Source: Planctomycetota bacterium
Lineage (GTDB): Bacteria > Planctomycetota > Brocadiia > JAADGH01
Assembly: GCA_013152475.1 (NCBI GenBank)
Contig: JAADGH010000200.1
Coordinates: 29,034 to 93,033, forward strand
Length of the DNA stretch: 64,000 nucleotides
Direction of reading: 5' to 3'
Numbering within the stretch: the stretch's first letter is position 1; every line of letters begins with the position of its first letter. The notes beneath the pieces are model-generated. The model did not search any database, was not told the DNA's origin, and worked only from the letters and a program-made list of their open reading frames with translations. Of this stretch, positions 1 to 8,334 are shown in pieces. Both the position numbers and the translations under genes were made by a program.

Positions 1-1555
1 CGACCTGGTTGACTGCCTTTTCCTGTTTCGCCAGCACCTTGTCGAGCCGTTGCTTGGCCTCATCCACAATAGTCGGAACGCCAAAACTCTCGAGGATGTC
101 CTCATAGACCGCCTGCGCCTGTGAAAACTCCTGGTTCTCGACGGCCGCCTCGGCCTTGCTGGCTTGTATCTCGAACTTTTTCCTTGCCAGCCCGAGGTAC
201 CGGTCTCTCTGCTCCTGCGCCTTCGCTTTCCACATCTCACAGTTTGGCGCGCCATCGGGCGGGAAGCCATCGAACGCGTTGATGGCGTCCTGGAATCGTT
301 CCTCGTTGTGGAAATCCTGCGCAGCAGCGATACGCTGCTGCAGGTCAGCGGCGATCTCGGCCTCCCGTTCTCGGTCCCGCACCACCTGGGCCACTACCAG
401 CAACACGACCGCCACCCCCAATGCCGCAAGCGCCCACACAACGGCCCTTCTGCCCCGGCGCCGCGCCCTGGTCTTCACCTTCACGGGCTTCGTCACGGCC
501 GGCTGAGTGCGCGCCGTCGGGTCCACGACCACCGTTTCGTCCTCCACCTCGCCGCGCTCCACCGCCGCAATGTCCTCCGCAAGCGTCGCCTTCACATCGG
601 CGGCGGCCGCGAGGAGATCGTCCGGTGTTTGATACCGGTCGGCGGGGTCTTTGGCCATCATACGCTCGATGACTCGCGCTAATTTCGGCGGCACTTGCGG
701 GGCCATGGCCCGAAGCGGCGGCAGCGGATCGTTGATGTGCTTCACGATGACGGCCATGGCCGTCGGCGCGTCGAAGGGAGGCACGCCCGCCAAGGCGTGG
801 TAAATCGAGGCGCCGAGGCTATAGATGTCGGATCGGAAATCCAGCGGATCGCCGTTGCCCTGTTCGGGGGACATGTACCGAGGCGTGCCCACGATTGTAC
901 CGCTCTGGGTCAGTGACACGTCCACGTCAATCCGCTTGGCCAGGCCAAAATCGGCCACCTTGATCGTGCCGTCTGTCGTGATCATCAGATTGTCGGGCTT
1001 GATATCGCGGTGCACAATCCCGGCCTGGTAGGCGAACGCCAGGGCCTTCGCCGCCTGCTCCAGCACGTCCACGGCAAACTCGACCTGCACGCCGCCCTCA
1101 CGGCTCAATTTGTCCTGCAGCGTCTGCCCTTCCACGAATTCCATCGCGATGAAGCTGACGCCCTGGTCCTGGCCGACATCATAGGTCTGCACGATATTGC
1201 TATGGCTGATCTGCGCCGACGAGCGCGCCTCGCGCTTCAACCGGGTAATGAACGCCTCGTTCTGGGCAAATTCCGGTTTCAGCGTTTTGAAAGCCACGAT
1301 GCGGTCGAGTGAAAGTTGGCGGGCCTTATAGACAGCGCCGATCCCACCGACCCCGATCTTGGACAGCACCTCGTAGCCGCCGATCTTCCGGCCGACAAGC
1401 TTGTCCGGCTTGGGTTTCGGCGGAAATACCGGCACCGTGGCCTCGAACACGGTCTTGCACTTGCGACACCGGACCTTCGCGCCTGGGCGCACCCGCGTGC
1501 CGTCGTACCGTGCACCGCATTTCGGACATGCGATCAGCGAATCACTCACCGCCAC
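1..1555 (-). CDS. Ser/Thr protein kinase with N-terminal zinc ribbon (3' end outside window)
   Basis: Transmembrane Hanks-type kinase that would phosphorylate Ser/Thr on cytoplasmic targets. From the GTG at 1549, residues 8-35 form an MJ0042-type zinc ribbon (CPKCGARY ... CRKCKTVFE). The kinase domain spans about 58-315, with glycine loop IGVGGIGAVYKA (65-76), VAFKTL lysine, HRDIKPDN (180-187), DFG (200-202) and SPEQ (227-230). A helix at about 369-390 (VVWALAALGVAVVLLVVAQV) is the membrane anchor. The remaining ~125 residues are charged and helical, and the frame is still open at base 1. GTG codons at 1555 and 1549 are in frame and both follow the stop of the PHP gene; either could be used. 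It is the last gene of a three-gene overlapping operon. The extracytoplasmic sensor domain cannot be judged because it is cut. Confidence 0.93.
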   Translation of the reverse strand, partial: MAVSDSLIACPKCGARYDGTRVRPGAKVRCRKCKTVFEATVPVFPPKPKPDKLVGRKIGGYEVLSKIGVGGIGAVYKARQLSLDRIVAFKTLKPEFAQNEAFITRLKREARSSAQISHSNIVQTYDVGQDQGVSFIAMEFVEGQTLQDKLSREGGVQVEFAVDVLEQAAKALAFAYQAGIVHRDIKPDNLMITTDGTIKVADFGLAKRIDVDVSLTQSGTIVGTPRYMSPEQGNGDPLDFRSDIYSLGASIYHALAGVPPFDAPTAMAVIVKHINDPLPPLRAMAPQVPPKLARVIERMMAKDPADRYQTPDDLLAAAADVKATLAEDIAAVERGEVEDETVVVDPTARTQPAVTKPVKVKTRARRRGRRAVVWALAALGVAVVLLVVAQVVRDREREAEIAADLQQRIAAAQDFHNEERFQDAINAFDGFPPDGAPNCEMWKAKAQEQRDRYLGLARKKFEIQASKAEAAVENQEFSQAQAVYEDILESFGVPTIVDEAKQRLDKVLAKQEKAVNQV

Positions 1556-2641
1556 CTATCCCTGTCGAGAGCGCAAATAGATTGGATTCGAAAAAATCCA
1601 CGGCTGCGTTTTCCATCGGACCTCAACACGATAAACGCCCGCACCGGTGGGCTCATATCGCATGGCATCGTCCTCCGCAAAAGCCACATCCGCCCCGTTC
1701 CTGAGCAGTCGAACGCACGCCGGCGCCGGGCAAGTCACATGCAGCGTCACCCCCCTTTCGTACGCCACCTCTTCTCCCATAGACACAATTATCCCCCCAG
1801 CGGTTTCGCCCCAAAAATCGAAACCCGTCGAATCGCAGACGCGATCGTTCGCAATATGGCACCGTCCCCCCTCAATGGCGCTCCGAAGCGTCCGGATGTC
1901 CCGCTCTGCGTCGCCAGCCAGCCGTTCCGACCGGATGTGCGTCCGAACCGTCTCGAAGATCCGCTCGCAGGACAGCCAACGCCAGGGAACCAGCGGCATG
2001 CCGACCTCGTGCGCGTCCAGGCTCCCAATCCCGACAAAACGCCGCTCCTGGCCAATACGATCCCACCGCCGGAGTATCTCAACCGAAGGCCCCCTCAGCC
2101 ACCGCGCCGGATCCAGGAACCGGAAGGGAAGCTGGTGAAGCCCGAACGGCCAGACCCCCTCGCTCCAGTCGTGCATGAACGACCAGACCTCCATTCCGGC
2201 CAGATGGGGCGTGTCCCAGTCCGACCAGACCTCGACCCGCCCCAGGCCGCACGGCCGGGATTTGCCCTCCGGGTGGGCCGCAAACGCGGCCCCTTTCTGC
2301 CGGGCGATCTGCCCCAGATAGACCCGCGCATCCGCGTCCCGGTAGCCCACGCATGTATCGACGCCCCACGCCAGGCAGTGCCCTTTTCGCCACGGCGATA
2401 TTTCCACGCCCACCATCACAAGCACGCCGTCGCGCCACCCCTCGAAGCCGTGCTTCTTCGCGCCGAGCGAATCGTGATCGGCGATCACCAGAAAGTCGAT
2501 CCCCGTGGCCCTCGCGGCCTGGATGACCCGCTCCATGCTGGCGCTGCCATCCGAATACTCCGTGTGGACGTGGAGGCCGCCAACGTATTCTTGGTAACCC
2601 TCCCCGCGCCCACGGGCCGGAGTTTTCTCCTCAAACCGCAT
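1556..2641 (-). CDS. PHP-domain metallohydrolase (CehA/McbA-like)
   Basis: 361-residue PHP-fold phosphoesterase-type protein. Metal-binding motifs are visible: HVHTEYSDG at residues 24-32, IADHDS at 53-58, GVEIS in the middle (GVEISPWRKGH) and AAHPEGK further on. This resembles the CehA/McbA group of PHP proteins, which have been linked to hydrolysis of varied esters and phosphodiesters; the substrate here is unknown. The C-terminal ~80 residues look like a small beta domain (VTLHVTCPAPACVRLL, GVYRVEVRWK), as often seen in this group. The start at 2641 lies 11 bp inside the end of the upstream dehydratase-like gene, and the stop is immediately followed by the kinase start, so the three genes are probably co-translated. 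Confidence 0.85.
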   Translation of the reverse strand: MRFEEKTPARGRGEGYQEYVGGLHVHTEYSDGSASMERVIQAARATGIDFLVIADHDSLGAKKHGFEGWRDGVLVMVGVEISPWRKGHCLAWGVDTCVGYRDADARVYLGQIARQKGAAFAAHPEGKSRPCGLGRVEVWSDWDTPHLAGMEVWSFMHDWSEGVWPFGLHQLPFRFLDPARWLRGPSVEILRRWDRIGQERRFVGIGSLDAHEVGMPLVPWRWLSCERIFETVRTHIRSERLAGDAERDIRTLRSAIEGGRCHIANDRVCDSTGFDFWGETAGGIIVSMGEEVAYERGVTLHVTCPAPACVRLLRNGADVAFAEDDAMRYEPTGAGVYRVEVRWKTQPWIFSNPIYLRSRQG

Positions 2642-3758
2642 GCCGTCCCTTCACACCCTCCGCAGCGGCCCCACTCACGCCGCGAAGCATCTCCAGGAAT
2701 GCCTCGATGCGCGTCATGGCGCGGCTGTCAATCGGGCCGGGGCGATCACACTCCAACGTCAACACCGGCACCCCCACACGCTCCCTGATGATGCAGTCCT
2801 GCACGTAGCGGAAGCAAAAGCTCTGCACGTAGTGAACCAGCGCGTCAATTCGGCGGCGCCGGACCTCCTGCCGGATGTCCTCCAGGCGGAAGAAGATGTC
2901 ATAAGGATACGTATATCGGCGGTATTGTTCAAGGAGCGATTTGCACCGGTACGGCATGCTGAACTGCCTCTGCATCTCGTTGAACACCACCTGCGCTCCC
3001 TGCTCCTCCATGAACTCAAACAGCCCGGAGCAGATGGGCGGAATGCCCACGAACCCAATCCGTGGGAATCGGTCGACGCACTCCCGCAACCGCGCCTCTT
3101 TCAGGAATTTATCCGCACGGCGGGCGTAGTCCGCTGGGTCGCCGAACATGTCGCTGCAACGGATCAGCCACAGGTGGTTCTCCTCCCCCGTCACCTGGCC
3201 CGTCTCGCAGGTAAGCCGATCTATCTCCCGGGCGCGATCCCGCACAGTCTCCAGCTCGCGCCGCTTGGCCTCCGCCTCGTCCATGGTGGCGCCAAAGACG
3301 CGACAGAACCGCTGCAACTGGTCATCGAGAAGGCCCTCATCCCCGCCGTAAGGGTAGCCGAAGGGAATGACCCCCGTTCCTCCCATTTGCAGCATTTCGA
3401 TCAGGGATCGCGTATTGCTGCAGTCCCCTTCTGTCGTGGCAACCACGGTGTGAATTCCCTCGGTCTGCACGACCGTGTAGATTCCCTTGACCCACGCACA
3501 CATGTTCCGCGGAAAGCCGGTCTGTTCGGCCCGCTCGACGAGCCCGCCGGGCTGCGGATGGGTGATGAAGAGGTTGTTCAAATCGACCGGCCTTCGGCCT
3601 GCGGCGAGGATCACCTCGATCGGCACGGTAGCGGTAATACCGACCCTGCCGGGCGAGGCAGGTGAAGGATTGCGGGTTCTGACGCCTGATTGTGGCAAAC
3701 CATTCAGTCCTCGTGCGACCAACCATTGCGTGAACGGAAGGAAGGCTGTTGCCCGCAC
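2631..3758 (-). CDS. 2-hydroxyacyl-CoA dehydratase D-component family protein
   Basis: 375-residue member of the HgdB/FldC-type family, whose subunits hold [4Fe-4S] clusters and take part in radical dehydration of 2-hydroxyacyl-CoA or in benzoyl-CoA-type reductions. Seen here: VPIEVILAAGRRPVDL near the N-terminus, cysteines in NMCAWVKG, EGDCSNTRSLIEML and SFCFRYVQDC, and the family-typical ending PVLTLECDRPGPIDSRA followed by TRIEAFLEML. No partner subunit or ATPase activator lies next to it, so a classical dehydratase complex is not supported by context; it may be one of the many orphan homologues. The first ~38 residues have no family counterpart, but no better start codon is visible, so the ATG at 3758 is kept. 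It heads the operon with the PHP hydrolase and kinase. Confidence 0.82.
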   Translation of the reverse strand: MRATAFLPFTQWLVARGLNGLPQSGVRTRNPSPASPGRVGITATVPIEVILAAGRRPVDLNNLFITHPQPGGLVERAEQTGFPRNMCAWVKGIYTVVQTEGIHTVVATTEGDCSNTRSLIEMLQMGGTGVIPFGYPYGGDEGLLDDQLQRFCRVFGATMDEAEAKRRELETVRDRAREIDRLTCETGQVTGEENHLWLIRCSDMFGDPADYARRADKFLKEARLRECVDRFPRIGFVGIPPICSGLFEFMEEQGAQVVFNEMQRQFSMPYRCKSLLEQYRRYTYPYDIFFRLEDIRQEVRRRRIDALVHYVQSFCFRYVQDCIIRERVGVPVLTLECDRPGPIDSRAMTRIEAFLEMLRGVSGAAAEGVKGRHAV

Positions 3759-3813
3759 ATCCCGTCCGCAGTCGCGTTAAACGTTTTAGTTACGCATCCC
3801 ACCTGAACTTTCT

Positions 3814-3842
3814 ATTTAAACAGACGCCCCGCGATCTGTCAA
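3814..3842 (-). promoter_or_regulatory. sigma70-like promoter of the dehydratase/PHP/kinase operon
   Basis: On the minus strand TTGACA (3842-3837), a 17-bp spacer and TTAAAT (3819-3814). Predicted start near 3806, about 50 bases before the ATG at 3758. It is arranged back-to-back with the MBL gene promoter at 3871. Confidence 0.45.
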
Positions 3843-3870
3843 GCAAAATCGGCACAGGGGACCTTTTTGC

Positions 3871-3898
3871 TTGATCTTTACCCCAGAAATGCTATGAT
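3871..3898 (+). promoter_or_regulatory. sigma70-like promoter of the MBL hydrolase
   Basis: TTGATC (3871-3876), 16-bp spacer, TATGAT (3893-3898). Predicted start near 3905, giving a 30-base leader before the TTG start at 3935. Confidence 0.45.
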
Positions 3899-3934
3899 GT
3901 GCGCAGGCTTCACCCGAATTAAGGGAACAGTACA

Positions 3935-4906
3935 TTGCGTCTACGGTTCTGGGGGGTCCGAGGCTCCATCGCCTCGCCCATCTCCAACGCAGCACTGGAA
4001 GCGAAGCTTAAGGCGCTCCTTAAGCGCGCCATCCAAAAAAACGTCCAGTCGGAAGCGGACCTCGCCAAGTTCTGGAGCTCTCTTCCCCTTCATGATCGGG
4101 GCACGTACGGCGGCAATACGTCCTGTATCACGGTCCATGACGGCGATGATTTCCTGGTTCTCGATGCCGGTACCGGCCTCCGCCTTTTCGGGAAGGAGCT
4201 TTCCACCGGCAAAGAGGAGATCGACAAGCCAATCCACATCCTCTTGAGCCACTTCCACTGGGACCATATCGGCGGATTTCCCTTCTTTGGGCCTGCCTTC
4301 CAGGAGGGCACACGGATCGTGATCCACAGCCCAACCAACGACGCCGAGAAGTATTTCAAGGTGCAGCAGAGCAGCCCCTTCTCCCCCGCCGAGTTTGCGT
4401 TTCTACATGCGGCGATTGATTTCGAGATATCGAAGGGCCTCGACCACAAGAAGATCGCCGGCTTCCACGTCTCCTCGCTCGGCATGTCTCACCCAGGCGG
4501 GTCGATGGCCTATCGCATCGAGGGGAACAACGGCGGGATCGTCTATATGACCGACACGGAACTTGCCGACATCGGCATCCAAAACATACACGAGTATTCC
4601 ACATTCTTCAACGGCGCCACACTGGCGGTCGTGGACACCATGTATGGCCTGCTTGAAACCTATACCTCCAAGCTCCGCTGGGGACACAGCTCCGTCTTTC
4701 CTTTCATTGACATTGTGCGCGATACCACCATCAAAACCCTCGTTCTCTTCCATCACGACCCCGACCTCGACGACAAGGACATCGAGGAAATGCGCGAGCG
4801 CGCTCAGCACTACTATGAACACAATACCCCTGAGGGGACGATGGAAATCATCGCGGCCTACGACGGCCTGGAGCTTGACGTGCCCGCGCTGAATTCCGAT
4901 GCATGA
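3935..4906 (+). CDS. MBL-fold metallo-hydrolase
   Basis: 323-residue cytoplasmic metallo-beta-lactamase-fold hydrolase. The zinc ligands are in SHFHWDH (residues 105-111), preceded by the strand LVLDAGTGLRLFG; later SHPGG, YMTDTE and GHSS supply the remaining expected ligands. The N-terminal LRFWGVRGS and GGNTSC motifs match the group of MBL proteins related to PhnP/RNase Z-like phosphodiesterases, where the GVRGS loop is typical. Start is the TTG at 3935, with AGGG about 10 bases upstream and homology beginning at the second residue. It has no obvious operon partner: its promoter faces away from the dehydratase operon and the sialidase-like gene follows after 87 bases. Substrate unknown. Confidence 0.87.
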   Translation: MRLRFWGVRGSIASPISNAALEAKLKALLKRAIQKNVQSEADLAKFWSSLPLHDRGTYGGNTSCITVHDGDDFLVLDAGTGLRLFGKELSTGKEEIDKPIHILLSHFHWDHIGGFPFFGPAFQEGTRIVIHSPTNDAEKYFKVQQSSPFSPAEFAFLHAAIDFEISKGLDHKKIAGFHVSSLGMSHPGGSMAYRIEGNNGGIVYMTDTELADIGIQNIHEYSTFFNGATLAVVDTMYGLLETYTSKLRWGHSSVFPFIDIVRDTTIKTLVLFHHDPDLDDKDIEEMRERAQHYYEHNTPEGTMEIIAAYDGLELDVPALNSDA

Positions 4907-4993
4907 GGGGCCCGTCGCGATGTCCACTCAAGTTGTCACTATCCCTGGCCGCATCCGCGCCCCCCGTGTGCCGGCTGTTGGAGACGGTATCCC

Positions 4994-6094
4994 ATGATCC
5001 GGAAGTTCATCGTCAGCCGTGATGACGCCATCTATCAGGCATGGCCGGATGTCGCCCTTACGCCGTCCGGCAGGCTTGTCTGCGTCTTCAGTGAGTGCAC
5101 CCACCACAGCGACCGCAGCTACACGCGTATCATGCTGACCACCTCCACCGACGAGGGGGAAACATGGTCGCCTAAGCGGCCGCTCACAGACGCCCTCAAG
5201 GGGGACCCCAAAAGGGATCCCTTCTGGAACTGCCCGCGCATCTCGGCGCTGCGCGACGGCCGCCTGGCGGCCGTGGTGGACCGCGTTGCCGGCCGAAAAG
5301 AAAACGTTGGCGGCAAACAGGAGAACTTCCTATGGTTTAGTTCCGATGAAGGGGAGTCGTGGGACGGTCCATGCGAAACCCCGGTTCATGGCATCGTGCC
5401 CGACCAACTGATTGAGCTCCGACATGGCGATCATGCCGGGCGCTGGGTCCTGTCCGCACACACGGTCTTTGACCTTCCCACCGGTCTGCTCTGGTCGGAG
5501 CGATGCTGGCTGTCCGATGACCAGGGCAGGACCTGGGTCGGCCCACGCATCATCGCCAGTGTGCCGGGCCTGCTGCTCTGCGAGGGCAGCGTGGTCGAAA
5601 TGCCGGCTGGAGAGCTCGCCTGCTTCATGCGTGAAAATTCCGGCCAGGGATATGACTGCTACAAGGCGATCAGCCTCGACGGCGGCATGACATGGCAGCG
5701 GCCCTCCCGCTTCCCCGTCCCCGGGTGTCACCGCCCGGTCGGCGGCATGCTCAAGAGCGGAAATGTCCTCATCACCCACCGCTATATGCAGGGCGGGAAA
5801 GGATGGCTGGGCTGGTGGACGCAGAACTTCTTCGCCGCGCTGACGGACGTCGAGTCCTGCCTGGCGCCAAACCGGGAGGCGGCCCACACGCGCATCATCC
5901 CTCTCGATTTCGATCGAAACCCCGAGTCGGATACGGGCTATTCAGGGTGGGTGCAGTTGGCCGGCGGCGACATCTATGTGGTCAATTATATCGTCGACGA
6001 CGCCCCAAAGGCGCACATCCGAGGCTATCGTTTCTCCGAGGCGGACATCCTGCTTCAGGCAGATCGAGGCCCCTCGCAGATCGGGAACACATGA
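4994..6094 (+). CDS. sialidase-family (BNR/Asp-box) beta-propeller protein
   Basis: 366-residue six-bladed propeller of the sialidase/neuraminidase superfamily. Four Asp-boxes of the form S-x-D-x-G-x-x-W are visible: STDEGETW, SSDEGESW, LSDDQGRTW and SLDGGMTW. No signal peptide is present, so the protein is predicted to be cytoplasmic, which is unusual for a true sialidase but common among uncharacterised relatives in planctomycete-like genomes. Catalytic Arg triad and Asp cannot be assigned by eye. The reaction may be sialic-acid release or another glycosidic cleavage. ATG at 4994 is preceded by GGAGACGG about 10 bases upstream. Confidence 0.83.
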   Translation: MIRKFIVSRDDAIYQAWPDVALTPSGRLVCVFSECTHHSDRSYTRIMLTTSTDEGETWSPKRPLTDALKGDPKRDPFWNCPRISALRDGRLAAVVDRVAGRKENVGGKQENFLWFSSDEGESWDGPCETPVHGIVPDQLIELRHGDHAGRWVLSAHTVFDLPTGLLWSERCWLSDDQGRTWVGPRIIASVPGLLLCEGSVVEMPAGELACFMRENSGQGYDCYKAISLDGGMTWQRPSRFPVPGCHRPVGGMLKSGNVLITHRYMQGGKGWLGWWTQNFFAALTDVESCLAPNREAAHTRIIPLDFDRNPESDTGYSGWVQLAGGDIYVVNYIVDDAPKAHIRGYRFSEADILLQADRGPSQIGNT

Positions 6095-6119
6095 TCCCTC
6101 TGCATTTCTCGGTGACTCG

Positions 6120-6521
6120 CTACAGCGGCGGGACGACAACCTTCACCTCGAAAGTCCGTGCCGCAGGTTTGTTCTTCTCCCACGGCCGGTGATAGATCAG
6201 CTTCAGCGTGGTCTCTCCCTTGCCGACGGCGCGGAACCGCATGGTCATCTTCCCGCCCGCGCCGATAGCCCTGGAATCGGGCTTGTATTCCTCCTTGTCC
6301 ACTGGCTTCAGAATGGCTTTGTCGATCGATGCGATCGTCCAGGCATATCCTGTCGTGGGATTGCACTTGAGGACGACCTCGATCGCATCCCCCAACCCCA
6401 CCTTGACCGTCTTGCCTGAATCCTTCTCCGCCAGCTTGAGCAGCTTCTCGGGGATTTCCGCGCGGGCAAAAGACATAACCACAAACACGACTGCTACCAT
6501 CCCATAGCCTGCGACTCTCAT
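6120..6521 (-). CDS. secreted chagasin-family (I42) cysteine protease inhibitor
   Basis: 133-residue exported protein. A signal peptide occupies residues 1-21 (MRVAGYGMVAVVFVVMSFARA). The mature part carries the three loops of the chagasin/amoebiasin fold: NPTTGY (about 54-59), the AIGAGGKMTMRF loop and the C-terminal RPW (about 111-113). In characterised members these loops plug the active-site cleft of papain-like cysteine proteases. It is convergent with the sialidase-like gene and stands alone. Length fits the family. Target protease unknown; no papain-like gene is in the window. Confidence 0.88.
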   Translation of the reverse strand: MRVAGYGMVAVVFVVMSFARAEIPEKLLKLAEKDSGKTVKVGLGDAIEVVLKCNPTTGYAWTIASIDKAILKPVDKEEYKPDSRAIGAGGKMTMRFRAVGKGETTLKLIYHRPWEKNKPAARTFEVKVVVPPL

Positions 6522-6639
6522 CCATATTCTCCTATACCCAAATTCCGCGAACAGTGGCCTTTCCTATCCTATCGCATGGCACATCCGTGCGCAAGACTAT
6601 CCTCGCCGCTCGGACCCGGCATTCCGCAAACGATAGTGC

Positions 6640-6667
6640 TGGACAATGGCGCGTGGCCCTGTATACT
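6640..6667 (+). promoter_or_regulatory. sigma70-like promoter of the EamA/UroD operon
   Basis: TGGACA (6640-6645), 16-bp spacer, TATACT (6662-6667). Predicted start near 6674, leaving a leader of about 42 bases before the ATG at 6716. Confidence 0.5.
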
Positions 6668-6715
6668 ACTTTCCTGTATCCGGTTTGAATTGTGCCTGTG
6701 GAGGATGTCCGACAG

Positions 6716-7141
6716 ATGAAACCGCAACTCCTTGCCCTGGCCACCGCCATGCTCTGGGGCATCGGCGGATATTTTGAGAAGCAGGGCCTTCATCGCGGCC
6801 ACCTCTCGCCGCAGATGGGCATCACTATTCGCACCTTCGTGGCTTTGGTCATCCTGTCCGCCATCAGCATCCCTCATTGGAAGACCGTGGCCCAGGCCGG
6901 TGCGCGCCCCTTGCTCTACATGGTCATCGGGGGCGGAATCGTGGCGGGCTCGGTGGGCATGTTGTGTTTCTACGCCGCCCTCAAAGGAGCGCCGCTGAAC
7001 CGTGTCCTCCCGATTGCCTTCACGGCCCCGCTCTTCGGGGCGGTCATGGGCTGTCTCTTCGGCGGGGAAAGCCTGGGCGCCCGGGGCGTTCTGGGCATGG
7101 CCATGACAATTGGAGGGATTGTCCTTTTGACAATTGGATGA
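6716..7141 (+). CDS. half-size EamA/DMT-family transporter
   Basis: 141-residue integral membrane protein with four predicted helices plus a short hydrophobic tail. It corresponds to one EamA repeat: MLWGIGGYFEKQGL near the N-terminus, then LLYMVIGGGIVAGSVGM, YAALKGAPLNRVLPI and LGMAMTIGGIVLL. Typical DMT exporters have two such repeats (~300 residues); a single repeat would act as a dimer, as in SMR-like proteins. An in-frame GTG lies 24 bases upstream, but the ATG at 6716 has GGAGG about 10 bases in front and begins exactly at the homologous segment. The next gene starts 12 bases after the stop, suggesting co-transcription with the methyltransferase-like protein. Substrate unknown. Confidence 0.8.
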   Translation: MKPQLLALATAMLWGIGGYFEKQGLHRGHLSPQMGITIRTFVALVILSAISIPHWKTVAQAGARPLLYMVIGGGIVAGSVGMLCFYAALKGAPLNRVLPIAFTAPLFGAVMGCLFGGESLGARGVLGMAMTIGGIVLLTIG

Positions 7142-7153
7142 ACCGAGGATTTG

Positions 7154-8251
7154 ATGATGGACCGACGTGAGCGTCTGAGACGATGCTATTTCCATCAAGA
7201 GACGGATCGGCCGGCGGTCTACTGCCGGACGGGATTCCCCAAGGACGATCCGACGTACGACAAGATCAAAGCAACCCTGCACGAACACACAGAACTGAAG
7301 GCGAGTTGGCGCGACTTCAGGACGATCGCAGGCCACACCGGCGAGTCGCGCACCGAGTCGCACTCTGAGGACTTCGAGCGGGTGATTACCACGATTCACA
7401 CACCCAAGGGCGACCTGGAGAGCACGCGCCTCAACAGCCTCAAGGGCCAGCCGGGCATGCATGAGACACATTTTCTCAAGACGCGCGAGGACGCTGAAAA
7501 GTACCTATCCATTCCCGTGCCGCAGTTCGAGGGCGACTGCTCCTCCTTCGACGCGGCCGTTGCCGAGATGGGCGACAGGGGGATCGTCGAGGCCGGACTG
7601 GGGTCCAACCCCGGCGGCGCGGTGGTCGTCCTGTTCGGCTCGGAAACATTTGCGATGATGACGCTCTCGGACCGTGACATCATCCATGCATTGTGCGAGC
7701 GGCAGATGAACATCACCCTCGACCTGGCGAAGTTCCTGCTCGATCACGATGTCGGCCCGTTCTTCTCCATGCTGGGGCAGGAGTACATCGCGCCGCCGCT
7801 GCACGGCCCGAAGGACTTCGACGACTTCAATGTGAAGTACGACAAACCGATCATTGATCTGATCCACGACGCCGGGGGGGTGGTACACATCCACTGCCAC
7901 GGTTCGATGAAGAAGGTGATTCGGGGTTTCGTTGACATGGGCACGGACGTGCTGCATCCCTTCGAGCCTCCGCCCATGGGCGACATCACTCCTGCTGAGG
8001 CAAAGGCCGTGGCCCGTGGCAAGATGTGTCTCGAGGGAAACATCCAGATCAATCGGATGTACGAGGCCACGCCTGATGAGATACGCGAGGAAACGGAGGC
8101 GCTGATCCGCGACGCCTTTGACGATCAGGAGGGGCTCATTGTTTCGCCCACGGCTTCGCCTTATATCCGGGGTGAAGGAGAAACGGCCTTCCCGCAGTAC
8201 AAGGCCATGATTGATGCCGTCCTGGAAGGGACGGCGCGTGGCGGCTTGTAA
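7154..8251 (+). CDS. uroporphyrinogen decarboxylase-family protein (MtaA/CmuA-like)
   Basis: 365-residue TIM-barrel protein of the UroD superfamily. In this family the HemE branch decarboxylates uroporphyrinogen III, while the MtaA/CmuA branch moves methyl groups between corrinoids and thiols using a zinc held by an H-x-C motif. Here HIHCHGSMKK carries that H-x-C, and PFEPPPMGD plus CLEGNIQ follow as in the methyltransferase-like branch, so a corrinoid-linked methyl transfer is more likely than haem synthesis. Start: tandem ATG codons at 7154 and 7157 follow GAGG. A second UroD homologue lies at 9092-10081, and a corrinoid-binding protein at 36427-37053. It is the second gene after the EamA transporter. 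Confidence 0.82.
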   Translation: MMDRRERLRRCYFHQETDRPAVYCRTGFPKDDPTYDKIKATLHEHTELKASWRDFRTIAGHTGESRTESHSEDFERVITTIHTPKGDLESTRLNSLKGQPGMHETHFLKTREDAEKYLSIPVPQFEGDCSSFDAAVAEMGDRGIVEAGLGSNPGGAVVVLFGSETFAMMTLSDRDIIHALCERQMNITLDLAKFLLDHDVGPFFSMLGQEYIAPPLHGPKDFDDFNVKYDKPIIDLIHDAGGVVHIHCHGSMKKVIRGFVDMGTDVLHPFEPPPMGDITPAEAKAVARGKMCLEGNIQINRMYEATPDEIREETEALIRDAFDDQEGLIVSPTASPYIRGEGETAFPQYKAMIDAVLEGTARGGL

Positions 8252-8334
8252 TCGCGATTTGGGCTGGACAAGGGAAACCGAATTGCGGATAATCTTCGCA
8301 ATACCGTTTCATCCTATGTATCTCCCAGACAGCA

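Noticed and set aside
1316..2788. 490-codon plus-strand frame
   Set aside because: Antisense to the PHP hydrolase and kinase; Pro/Arg-rich, no family features.
7154..8251. Calling this UroD-family gene hemE
   Set aside because: The H-x-C metal site and motif pattern fit the MtaA/CmuA-like branch; no other haem synthesis genes are adjacent.
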